Made by a program: the position numbers and the translations under genes. The notes beneath the pieces are model-generated. The model was not told the DNA's origin. It saw only the letters and a program-made list of their open reading frames with translations, and ran no database searches. Source: Streptomyces alboniger (GTDB taxonomy: Bacteria > Actinomycetota > Actinomycetes > Streptomycetales > Streptomycetaceae). Taken from it: a stretch of 64,000 nt of DNA. The stretch lies in contig NZ_CP023695.1 of NCBI RefSeq assembly GCF_008704395.1, positions 5,208,001 through 5,272,000 of the forward strand, in the 5' to 3' direction. The first letter of the stretch is position 1, and each line of letters starts with the position of its first letter. Shown in pieces: positions 1 through 7,605 of this stretch.

Positions 1-34
1 ACTCCCGTACGGATTCGGGGAGCTGAGGCGGCGC

Positions 35-1408
35 GTGGGACGACACAGCCGCCGCGGCCCGGCAGGCACACCGGCGGACAAGGCTGAGACGACCGCCTCA
101 GCAGGCACGACCGGCACGACCGGCAATGCCGGCGCGACGGAGACGACTGGAACGGCTGCCCGCGCGAGCGGCTCGGGCGGCCCGGCGGCGCAGGGCGGTG
201 GCCCGCTTCCGGGTCAGGTCCCGGGGCCCGGCACGGGCCGCCGCAGGCGCGGGCCCGCCGACGAGGGGACACCGGCGCACGGCACCCCCGCGCACGGCAC
301 CCCTCAGTCGACGCCGTCCCACGGAGTTCCGGGGGTCCGCGGTGGGCACCCCGAGCAGCGGGAGCCCGGCGGTGGCTGGGGTGACGTCTCCGATGCGGGG
401 TCGGGTCCGCACCCGGGTGCCGGGCACGGCATACCGGGCCCGCGGCAGGATCGTTCCGCCCCACGCCAGGACTACGTGGAAGCCTTTACCGACGGGGGCG
501 GGGATCCGTACGCCTCCGTCACCGACTGGAACGGCGTCCCCGAGCCCGGGCCCGGCCCGGACGTCGAGGGCGGCGGTGGCAAGAGGGGCGGGCGGGCCCG
601 TCTCCTGACCGGCATCGCGGCGGCCGCCGTGATCACCGTGCTCGGGGTCGTCGTCGCGAGTCAGGTCACCGGCGGCGCGGACGACTCCGACGACCGGCCC
701 CAGGCCGCACCCGGCGGCGGCGCGCGTGACACCGACGACCCGGCCTCTCGCTCCGACGAGCGCCCGCCCCCGCCCGGGGGGCCCGCCATCAAACCGGACG
801 CCGCCCCGGTGACGTACGGCCAGAAAATGGGTGAGAAATACCCGCTGGACGCCAAGCTCAAGGCGTCCGGCGACTTCGAAGCGATGCCGGGGTTCGACAA
901 GGCGCCCGGAAAGGGGCAGGTCTTCCGCTATCGCGTCGACGTCGAGAAAGGGCTCGGTCTCGACGGCCCGCTCTTCGCGCAGGCCGTGCAGAAAACCCTG
1001 AACGACAAACGGAGTTGGGCGCACGCCGGGGCCCGCGCCTTCGAGCGCATCTCGTCGGGCAAGCCCGATTTCGTCATCACGCTGGCGAGTCCGGGAACCA
1101 CCGCCGCCTGGTGCGCGAAATCCGGACTCGACACGACCCAGGACAACGTGTCGTGCGATTCCGCGGCGACCGACCGCGTGATGATCAACGCCTATCGGTG
1201 GGCGCAGGGCGCCAAGACCTACGGCGACGCCATCCACCCCTACCGTCAGATGCTGATCAACCACGAGGTCGGGCACCGGCTCGGTTTCAACCACACGGAC
1301 TGCACGAAGGACGGGGACCTCGCGCCCGTCATGCAGCAGCAGACCAAGTTCCTGGAGCACGACGGGATCAAGTGCAAGGCCAACCCCTGGGCGTTCCCCA
1401 AGGATTGA
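35..1408 (+). CDS. DUF3152 membrane-anchored metzincin-like protein
   Basis: 457 aa from GTG at 35, with GAGG a few bases upstream. Residues 1-190 are Gly/Pro/Thr-rich and probably disordered. One transmembrane segment lies at about 190-212, followed by a Pro/Asp-rich linker to about 260. The C-terminal DUF3152 domain ends in HEVGHRLGFNH (H410, E411, H414, H420), a complete HExxHxxGxxH zinc-binding motif. The topology suggests a cytoplasmic tail and an extracytoplasmic zinc peptidase-like domain. The substrate is unknown. I recall DUF3152 proteins lying near moeZ in mycobacteria; here the two are separated by the transporter and polysaccharide operons. The family call is good; actual proteolytic activity is inference. 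Confidence 0.85.
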   Translation: MGRHSRRGPAGTPADKAETTASAGTTGTTGNAGATETTGTAARASGSGGPAAQGGGPLPGQVPGPGTGRRRRGPADEGTPAHGTPAHGTPQSTPSHGVPGVRGGHPEQREPGGGWGDVSDAGSGPHPGAGHGIPGPRQDRSAPRQDYVEAFTDGGGDPYASVTDWNGVPEPGPGPDVEGGGGKRGGRARLLTGIAAAAVITVLGVVVASQVTGGADDSDDRPQAAPGGGARDTDDPASRSDERPPPPGGPAIKPDAAPVTYGQKMGEKYPLDAKLKASGDFEAMPGFDKAPGKGQVFRYRVDVEKGLGLDGPLFAQAVQKTLNDKRSWAHAGARAFERISSGKPDFVITLASPGTTAAWCAKSGLDTTQDNVSCDSAATDRVMINAYRWAQGAKTYGDAIHPYRQMLINHEVGHRLGFNHTDCTKDGDLAPVMQQQTKFLEHDGIKCKANPWAFPKD

Positions 1409-1423
1409 GGCGGTGGCCGGCGG

Positions 1424-2518
1424 TCAGCCGGTCAGCCGGCCCTTCGTGAGGCGCCGCAAATTGCCCGCGAGGATCGCGGCGCGTTCCCCCGGAGCGAGGT
1501 CCATGCGGTGCACATCCGCGAGGGAGGACCGGATGTACCCCGGCCCCTTCTCGGGGTCGTAGGGGCTGTCGGAGGCGAAGAGGACCCGCTCGGGGCCGAA
1601 GAAGTCGAGGGCGCAGCGCAGGGCGTGCGGGGCGCCGAAGAGGGCGGTGTCGGCGTAGAACATCCGGAAGTAGTCGAGGGGCCGCTTGGACAGCGGTGGT
1701 CCTTCGGTGTCGGCCCGCTGCTCGGGCGGGGTGCGGGAGCCGAGCTGGTCCCAGCCGGGGCCGACGCGCCCGGAGAAGTGGGGGATCATGCTGCCGCCGT
1801 GGTGGATGAGCAGCTTCAGCGAGGGGTGGCGCTCCAGGATGCCGCCGAAGACGATGCGGGCCATGAAGGCGGACAGGTCGTACTCCCAGCCGAGGGTCCA
1901 CCAGATCTCGTAGCGGGAGCGTCGCTCGGCGGGATAGTCGGGCCAGGTGGCGTTGCGGCAGGGGTGGACCTGCACGAGAACGTCCAGCTCGGCGGCGCGC
2001 GCCCAGAACGGCGCGAAGCGGTGCTCGTCCAGGGCGTGGCCCTGTACGTGGGTGTAGATCTGGACGCCCACGGCACCCAACTCGCCTACGGCCCGGTCGA
2101 GTTCCACGACGGCGGCGTCCACGTCGGTGAGGGCGACCGCGGCGCAGAAGCCCGCGAACCGGTCCGGGTGTCCGGCGGTCAGGTCCGCCAGGGCGTCGTT
2201 GGCCATGCGGACGTAGTGGACGGCTGAGCGGGGCGTGCCGAAGTCCTCGGCGGGCGGCGCGGCCAGGTTGATCAGCTGGCGGTAGCCGGGGAACTCGTCC
2301 ATCTGACGGAAGCGCACGTCCAGGTCGACGAGGGCGGGGATGTCCATCACCCGGCGGCGGAGGTTGGCCAGCGCGGGGACGTCGTCGAGGGCGAACAGCC
2401 GGTCGGCGCAGGCCCTGGGGAGGATGTGGCAGAAGGCATCGATCTTCTCGTCCGCGGGCTCCTCGTCCGCGGGGCTCGTCTCTCGGTCGGTCTCGGGGCC
2501 CGTCTTCAAGGCGGTCAC
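1424..2518 (-). CDS. Amidohydrolase 2 (ACMSD-type) family protein
   Basis: 364 aa from GTG. The start overlaps the stop of the upstream LacI gene (GTGA), so the two are translationally coupled. This is a TIM-barrel metal-dependent hydrolase/decarboxylase of the ACMSD class: the later metal and acid motifs (VQVHPC, LIHHGGSMIPHF and a DSPYDPEKG loop) are present. The N-terminal HxH metal motif reads DAFCHILP, so the first histidine is a phenylalanine. That may change metal binding or activity. Gene context (LacI partner, divergent ABC importer) suggests catabolism of the imported compound; the substrate is unknown. Confidence 0.8.
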   Translation of the reverse strand: MTALKTGPETDRETSPADEEPADEKIDAFCHILPRACADRLFALDDVPALANLRRRVMDIPALVDLDVRFRQMDEFPGYRQLINLAAPPAEDFGTPRSAVHYVRMANDALADLTAGHPDRFAGFCAAVALTDVDAAVVELDRAVGELGAVGVQIYTHVQGHALDEHRFAPFWARAAELDVLVQVHPCRNATWPDYPAERRSRYEIWWTLGWEYDLSAFMARIVFGGILERHPSLKLLIHHGGSMIPHFSGRVGPGWDQLGSRTPPEQRADTEGPPLSKRPLDYFRMFYADTALFGAPHALRCALDFFGPERVLFASDSPYDPEKGPGYIRSSLADVHRMDLAPGERAAILAGNLRRLTKGRLTG

Positions 2519-3579
2519 AGGATTCCTCTCGCGGTTGCCGTGGATTCGCGCGGAATGAGGGTGGGGGCGTGCGCGGTCGAGCGGACGGGACGCCCCTGCC
2601 TGATCCGCAGCAGCATGTCGACCGCGCCCCGTCCGATCTCCCTCAGGGGGACGCGCACGCTGGTCAGGGGGATCGGGAGCCGGGCGGCCAGAGGCGTGTC
2701 GTTGTAGCCGACGACGGACAGGTCGTCGGGGACGGCGAGGCCGCGGCGACGGGCGGCGGCGAGCGCGCCGACCGCGGTGTTGTCGCTCACCGTCACCAGT
2801 GCGGTGGGGCGTTGCCCGTCCGGCAGCGCCAGCAGCTCCGCCGCCGTGCTCTCGCCGCTCTCCATCGAGAAGTCCGAGGGCCGCACCAGGCGGTCGTCCA
2901 TCTCGACGCCCGCTTCGGCGAGTGCCTCGCGCAGACCGGCGACGCGGCCCAGGGCGTTGGAGGCGTAGGTCGGTCCCGCGATCATGCCGATCCTCCGGTG
3001 TCCCAGGTCCAGGAGGTGGCGGGCCGCCAGATAGCCGCCGAGCCTGTCGTCGCCGAGGACCGCGGGACTGTGTCCGTCGGTGCGCAGCGCCAGGACGAAG
3101 GGCGTGCCGTCGGCGGCCAGTTCGGGCAGGAAGCCGCCGGGCCCTTCGAGCCGTGCGGTGGCCATGATCAGCCCGTCCACCCGGCGGCTGAGCAGCAGTC
3201 TGCCGATGGCCGTCTCGGCTTCGAGGTCGTCGTGAGTGGTGGCGAGGAGCGCGTCCAGGCCGTGGTCGCGGCAGGCCTCGGCGATCTCCTCGTACAGCAT
3301 GGCCATCACCGTGCCGGTGATGCTGGACATGACGACGCCGATCGTGCGGGTGCTCTGCCGGCGCAGGCTGGCCGCGGCCGGGTTGGGGGTGTAGCCGAGC
3401 TGCTCGGCGATCTGTCTGATCCGGGCCGCGGTGTCACCGCGGGAGAAGGGGTGCCGGTCGTCCAGGGCCCGGGAGACGGTGGACGGGTTCACTCCCGCCG
3501 CGCGTGCCACGTCGGCCATGGTCGGGCGGCGGCCCGTGCCCCGCCGGGGCGGGGGCGGGGTGGCGGTCGTTCCGGTCAT
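2515..3579 (-). CDS. LacI-family transcriptional regulator
   Basis: 354 aa. ATG at 3579 was chosen because GGGAGGAG lies just upstream; a longer in-frame start at 3699 would add a non-conserved tail. The N-terminal LacI helix-turn-helix includes TMADVARAAGVNPSTVSRAL (about residues 19-38), followed by a hinge and a periplasmic-binding-protein-like effector domain with the usual IGVVMSSI and VDGLIMATA segments. It is coupled by GTGA to the amidohydrolase and divergent from the ABC importer at 3799, so it is probably the local substrate-responsive repressor of both. The effector is unknown. Confidence 0.92.
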   Translation of the reverse strand: MTGTTATPPPPRRGTGRRPTMADVARAAGVNPSTVSRALDDRHPFSRGDTAARIRQIAEQLGYTPNPAAASLRRQSTRTIGVVMSSITGTVMAMLYEEIAEACRDHGLDALLATTHDDLEAETAIGRLLLSRRVDGLIMATARLEGPGGFLPELAADGTPFVLALRTDGHSPAVLGDDRLGGYLAARHLLDLGHRRIGMIAGPTYASNALGRVAGLREALAEAGVEMDDRLVRPSDFSMESGESTAAELLALPDGQRPTALVTVSDNTAVGALAAARRRGLAVPDDLSVVGYNDTPLAARLPIPLTSVRVPLREIGRGAVDMLLRIRQGRPVRSTAHAPTLIPRESTATARGIL

Positions 3580-3610
3580 CGGACTCCTCCCTGTGTGGGC
3601 TGCTCGCGAC

Positions 3611-3658
3611 GTCAACCCCCTTACTGGGAAGGGGAGTTCGTACGAGTACGGGGTTGAC
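3611..3658. promoter_or_regulatory. Inverted repeat in LacI/ABC divergent promoter region
   Basis: A perfect 9-base inverted repeat, GTCAACCCC (3611-3619) and GGGGTTGAC (3650-3658), sits in the 219-base region between the LacI gene and the importer operon. Another GTACGAGTACG stretch lies between the arms. The position suits an operator for the LacI regulator, although the arms are far apart for a single LacI dimer site. Confidence 0.35.
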
Positions 3659-3798
3659 GGATCGGCGACGGCGACTCCAGCATACATACGAACGCGCAAA
3701 CGAATGCATAACTTCCTTGACCCGGTGGTGAGTTGAGAGCGATGCCGGGTCGGGGGCGCACCGGTTCTGTCCGCCCTTGTGTGTGGAGGTGTTCAGCG

Positions 3799-4839
3799 TT
3801 GCCCTCTTTATCCTTGACGGATTCATCCCGGCCGCCGCGTTCCGGGGTGGTGGCCCTGACCTCGGCGGCCCTGGCCTCGGTGATGCTGGCGGGGCTCCTC
3901 ACCTCCTGCGGGAGCGGAGGCGGTGGCTCCGGGCGCTCCTTCACCGTCGCGCTGACCGAGCCGGACATCACCTCCGTACCGCTGATGGAAGCCGTGGACC
4001 AGGTCCGTGCCGCGGGTTACGACGTGACGATCGAGGAGACCGCGGAGCCGGAACTCGCCGTCGAGGGGCTCATCCGCGGCGACTACCAGTTCTCGGCCGA
4101 GGCCACGGGGCCGGCCCTGATGGCCATCGCGCGGGGCGCCCCGCTGCGCATCGTCGCCGACATGGTGGGCAATCAATGGGCCGTCTACGGAGCTGCCGCC
4201 ACCGGCGACTGCGGTGACCTCGACGGCCGGGCCTTCGGCATCTTCAGCGAGGGCGCCATGGCCACCGCCATGGTGCGCCGGTGGATCGAGGAGGCGTGCC
4301 CCGAGGGCGCCCGCCCCCAGTTCCTGACCATCGGCGACTCGGAGACCAGGACGCAGGCGCTGCTGGGCGGGGAGATCACCGCCACCGCCCTGGAGCAGAG
4401 CGACGCCGCCCACCTGGCCAAGAGCGCCAAGGGCCGATCGCTGAAGCGCCTGGCCGACTTCCGCCAGGTCTTCCCGGGGCTGCACCCGCAGACCGTGTAC
4501 GCCGACGAGGGCTACTTGGAGGAGCACCCGGAGCCCGCCCAGGCCCTGATCGACGCCCTCATCGACGTACAGCGGAAGATCAACGAGGAACCGGGTCATC
4601 TCGCCGGGCTCGTCCGCGAGCACCTGCCCGACACGTACGCCGAGGACGACCTCGAAGACATCGCCGCCCCCTACGTCGAACAGAAGCTGTTCGACGCCGC
4701 CGCGCTCACCCCGGCAGGTGTGCAGGACACCATCGACTTCTTCGTGGACACCGGGGCCATCGAGCCGATGGACGCCGCCCACGTGGCAGATCTCAGCTTC
4801 TTGGACCGCAACCGGACCAAGAGGGGCGGCACCTCATGA
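3799..4839 (+). CDS. ABC importer substrate-binding lipoprotein (NMT1/SsuA-like)
   Basis: 346 aa from TTG at 3799, preceded by GGAGG at 3785-3789 with a 9-base spacer; upstream starts at 3733 or 3742 lack such a site. The lipoprotein signal ends in the lipobox LTSC (C37). The mature part resembles SsuA/TauA/NMT1-type periplasmic binding proteins for sulfonates, nitrate or pyrimidine precursors: two alpha/beta lobes, with early TSVPLMEAVDQVRAAGYDV and a later helical C-terminus. It is the first gene of a four-gene ATGA/GTGA-overlapping operon. The substrate is unassigned. Confidence 0.85.
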   Translation: MPSLSLTDSSRPPRSGVVALTSAALASVMLAGLLTSCGSGGGGSGRSFTVALTEPDITSVPLMEAVDQVRAAGYDVTIEETAEPELAVEGLIRGDYQFSAEATGPALMAIARGAPLRIVADMVGNQWAVYGAAATGDCGDLDGRAFGIFSEGAMATAMVRRWIEEACPEGARPQFLTIGDSETRTQALLGGEITATALEQSDAAHLAKSAKGRSLKRLADFRQVFPGLHPQTVYADEGYLEEHPEPAQALIDALIDVQRKINEEPGHLAGLVREHLPDTYAEDDLEDIAAPYVEQKLFDAAALTPAGVQDTIDFFVDTGAIEPMDAAHVADLSFLDRNRTKRGGTS

Positions 4840-5729
4840 CGAACGCGGCCGACTCCGCCGACCCCACCCACCCCGCCGGACCTGCCGGGCCCGCGCCCCA
4901 CCCCCGGGCGCCCGGACGGACGCGACGGCTCCTCGGTCTCGGCGCCGACCTGCCCTACCAGCTGCTCACGCTGGTGGTCGTCGCCGCCGTGTGGGAGGCG
5001 TACGCCCGTACGCACGACAGCATCCTGCTGCCCACCTTCACCGAAACGGCAGCGGCCACAGTGAAGTTGCTCGGCGAGGGCGAGCTGTGGCGGGCCGCCT
5101 GGATCAGCAATCAGGCCCTCGTCCTCGGCTTCCTCGCGGCGGTCGCCCTGGGCGTTCCCGCCGGGCTCCTGCTGGGGCGGTTCAGCACGATCGAGCGCTA
5201 TACGGACGTCTACCTCAGCATCCTCCTCGTGACCCCGATGGCCGGGATCATCCCGCTCCTCGTGATGTCCGTGGGGTTCGGCCTGGCCTCCCGCGTCATC
5301 CTGGTGGCGCTCTTCTCCGTGGTCATGGCCGTCACCAGCGCCCGCGCCGGAATCCGCCAGATCGACCCCTCGCTGATCGAGATGAGCCGCACGTTCGGCG
5401 CGAGCGAGGCCCAGATCTGGCGCCGCGTCCTCATCCCCGGCGCCATGCCCGCCATCATGACCGGCATCCGGCTCGCCCTCGGACGCGCCGTCACCGGAAT
5501 GGTCGTCGTGGAACTCCTCATGGTCTCCGTCGGCTACGGCGGCCTGATCCTCACCTACCGCAGCCACTTCGACGCGCCCGCGCTCTACGCGGTGGTCGTC
5601 ATCGTCCTGTCCGAAGCCGTCCTGCTGATCTCCGCGGCCCGCTGGATCGAACGCAGGGCGACCCCGTGGATCGAGCACAGGACGGCCTCCAGCGCGCCGG
5701 CCCACACCTCACCGAGGAGCACCGCATGA
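4836..5729 (+). CDS. ABC importer permease (SsuC/TauC-like)
   Basis: 297 aa. The ATG overlaps the stop of the binding-protein gene (ATGA). Pro-rich N-terminus, then about six transmembrane segments and the cytoplasmic EAA-type coupling loop around SLIEMSRTFGASEAQIWRRV, which contacts the ATPase. It belongs to the BPD_transp_1 family of sulfonate/nitrate/taurine importers. It is one of two non-identical permeases in the operon, so the transporter is probably a heterodimer. Confidence 0.9.
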   Translation: MTNAADSADPTHPAGPAGPAPHPRAPGRTRRLLGLGADLPYQLLTLVVVAAVWEAYARTHDSILLPTFTETAAATVKLLGEGELWRAAWISNQALVLGFLAAVALGVPAGLLLGRFSTIERYTDVYLSILLVTPMAGIIPLLVMSVGFGLASRVILVALFSVVMAVTSARAGIRQIDPSLIEMSRTFGASEAQIWRRVLIPGAMPAIMTGIRLALGRAVTGMVVVELLMVSVGYGGLILTYRSHFDAPALYAVVVIVLSEAVLLISAARWIERRATPWIEHRTASSAPAHTSPRSTA

Positions 5730-6550
5730 TCGAGATCAAGAACCTCACCAAGCGCTTCCCCGGCCGCCGCGGCGAAACGGTCCACGCGCTGAGCGAAGTC
5801 GAACTCACCATCGCCGACGACGAGTTCGTCACCGTGCTCGGACCGAGCGGCTGCGGCAAGACCACCCTGCTGCGCGCCCTCGCCGGGCTGACCGGCTGGG
5901 ACGAGGGCGACATCCTGGTGGACGGGGAACCCGTACGCACACCCGGCCCCGAGCGCGCCATGGTCTTCCAGGACTTCGCCCTGCTGCCGTGGGCCGACGT
6001 CCTGGACAACGTGGCCTTCGGACTCCAGCTGCGCGGGGAGCCGAGGAGCCGGCGCCGCGCCACCGCCCGCGAACTGGTCGAACTCGTCGGCCTCGACGGC
6101 TTCGAGGACCGGCTGCCGGGCGAACTCTCCGGCGGCATGCGGCAGCGCGTCGGCCTCGCCCGCGCCCTGGCCGTCCGGCCCCGCGTGCTGCTCATGGACG
6201 AGCCCTTCGGAGCCCTGGACGAGCAGACCCGCCGCATCCTCCAGGAGGAACTCCTCACCATCTGGGAGCGCCGGCGCCTCACCGTCGTCTTCATCACCCA
6301 CAGCATCGAAGAAGCGGTCCTGCTCGGCGACCGCGTCGTCCTGATGAGCCCGCGGCCCGGCCGCATCGCCGACATCGTTCCCGTGGACATCCCCCGGCCG
6401 CGCTCCGTCGACCTCCACGGCCTGGGCCGTACCGAGGAGTTCACCTGCCTCACCACGCATCTGTGGGAGCGCCTGCGCGCCATGCGCCCCGACCGCGCCA
6501 CGCAGCCCGAGGGTGCCTCACGCCCCGACCGTGCCGGAGCCCGCCCGTGA
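5726..6550 (+). CDS. ABC importer ATPase (SsuB/TauB-like)
   Basis: 274 aa, ATG overlapping the previous stop (ATGA). It has a complete ABC domain: Walker A GPSGCGKTT, Q-loop in MVFQDFALLP, signature LSGGMRQR, Walker B LLMDEPFGALDE and H-loop ITHSIEEA. It energises the importer formed with the two flanking permeases. The sequence type is that of nitrate/sulfonate/taurine transporters. Confidence 0.93.
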   Translation: MIEIKNLTKRFPGRRGETVHALSEVELTIADDEFVTVLGPSGCGKTTLLRALAGLTGWDEGDILVDGEPVRTPGPERAMVFQDFALLPWADVLDNVAFGLQLRGEPRSRRRATARELVELVGLDGFEDRLPGELSGGMRQRVGLARALAVRPRVLLMDEPFGALDEQTRRILQEELLTIWERRRLTVVFITHSIEEAVLLGDRVVLMSPRPGRIADIVPVDIPRPRSVDLHGLGRTEEFTCLTTHLWERLRAMRPDRATQPEGASRPDRAGARP

Positions 6551-7317
6551 TCCCCCGCCGCGGCCCGGCGGCCCTCCTGCCCCCGCTGGGCGGACTCCTC
6601 GCGGGCGCGGTCCTGTGGGAGACGGCCTCCCGTACGGCCGACGCCGCCTTCCTCCCACCGCTCACCCGGGTGCTCGCCCGGCTCACCGAACTGACCGCCG
6701 ACGGGAGGATCCTGCCCAGCCTGCTCTCCAGCGTGCTCAACCTCGTCCTGGGCCTCGCCGTCTCACTGGCCGCAGGCCTCACCCTGGGCACCCTCATGGG
6801 CCGCTACCGAGCGGCGGAAGCCGCGCTCGGCATCTACATGTACGCGCTGCTGACGGCGCCCTCCCTCGTCTTCGCCCCGGTGTTCTTCTCCCTCTTCGGC
6901 CCCGGCCGCACCTCCATCGTGGCCGTGGTGGTGATGTACTCCCTTTTCGTCATCGTCATCACCACCGCCTCCGCGGTACGCGGCGTCCCCGCCCAACTCC
7001 TCGAAATGGGGCGGGTGTACGGGGCCGGCGAGCGGCAACTCCTCTTCAGGGTCGTGCTGCCCGCCGCGCTGCCGATGGCCATGGCCGGTATCCGGCTCGG
7101 TGTCGGCCGGGCCGTCGCCGGGATGATCAACGGTGAGATGTTCATCGCCGTGGTCGGCCTCGGCCGGCTCCTCACCGAAGCCGGGGGCAGCTTCGACAGC
7201 GCCACCGTGCTCGCCGTCCTCCTGGTCGTCGTCGCCGTCGCCCTCGTCGCCATCGGCATCACCCACTGGGTCGACCGCAGGCTCACCGGCTGGCTCCCCG
7301 AGACCTCCCGCACCTGA
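6547..7317 (+). CDS. Second ABC importer permease
   Basis: 256 aa from GTG overlapping the ATPase stop (GTGA). About six transmembrane helices with an EAA loop near LLEMGRVYGAGERQLLFRVV. It is related to, but clearly distinct from, the permease at 4836, consistent with a heterodimeric channel. It is the last gene of the operon; a new promoter follows within about 20 bases. Confidence 0.88.
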   Translation: MIPRRGPAALLPPLGGLLAGAVLWETASRTADAAFLPPLTRVLARLTELTADGRILPSLLSSVLNLVLGLAVSLAAGLTLGTLMGRYRAAEAALGIYMYALLTAPSLVFAPVFFSLFGPGRTSIVAVVVMYSLFVIVITTASAVRGVPAQLLEMGRVYGAGERQLLFRVVLPAALPMAMAGIRLGVGRAVAGMINGEMFIAVVGLGRLLTEAGGSFDSATVLAVLLVVVAVALVAIGITHWVDRRLTGWLPETSRT

Positions 7318-7336
7318 GCCCTCCCGCGCGGTCGCT

Positions 7337-7372
7337 TTGACATCCATCGCAAATTCGTTCATATTTCTGCGC
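7337..7372 (+). promoter_or_regulatory. Promoter giving a leaderless leader-peptide transcript
   Basis: TTGACA (7337-7342) is a perfect -35 hexamer. It is followed after 17 bases by CATATT (7360-7365), and 7 bases later by the ATG at 7373. The predicted transcription start therefore coincides with the start codon. No Shine-Dalgarno is present, which fits a leaderless mRNA. Confidence 0.7.
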
Positions 7373-7465
7373 ATGTCGAACCGTCACGCCCCTGCGAGCG
7401 CAGCCATCGAGCTGGCGCTGCTCGGCGTGACCGCGCTCTGCGTGGCCGACATCCACTGTCGCTGA
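7373..7465 (+). CDS. Cys-containing leader peptide (Ms4533A-like)
   Basis: 30 aa. The C-terminus reads ALCVADIHCR, placing two Cys codons near the stop. It is translated from an apparently leaderless transcript and lies 140 bases before the peptide-type ABC operon. From memory it resembles the Ms4533A family of actinobacterial Cys leader peptides, which attenuate sulfur-acquisition operons: ribosome stalling at Cys codons when cysteinyl-tRNA is low lets downstream expression proceed. The role here is inferred from size, Cys position and placement. Confidence 0.65.
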   Translation: MSNRHAPASAAIELALLGVTALCVADIHCR

Positions 7466-7605
7466 CGCCCGCCCCGGCGAGTGCGTCGCTTCTCCGCAGC
7501 TCTGCGCTGCTCTGTTCCCCCGCGCCATCACCGGGGTCAGCTCTGCTTCATTTCCGCTGATCCGCTGCCCTTCGCGCAGCGTTCTTCCCCGAGAGGTCTC
7601 CTCCG

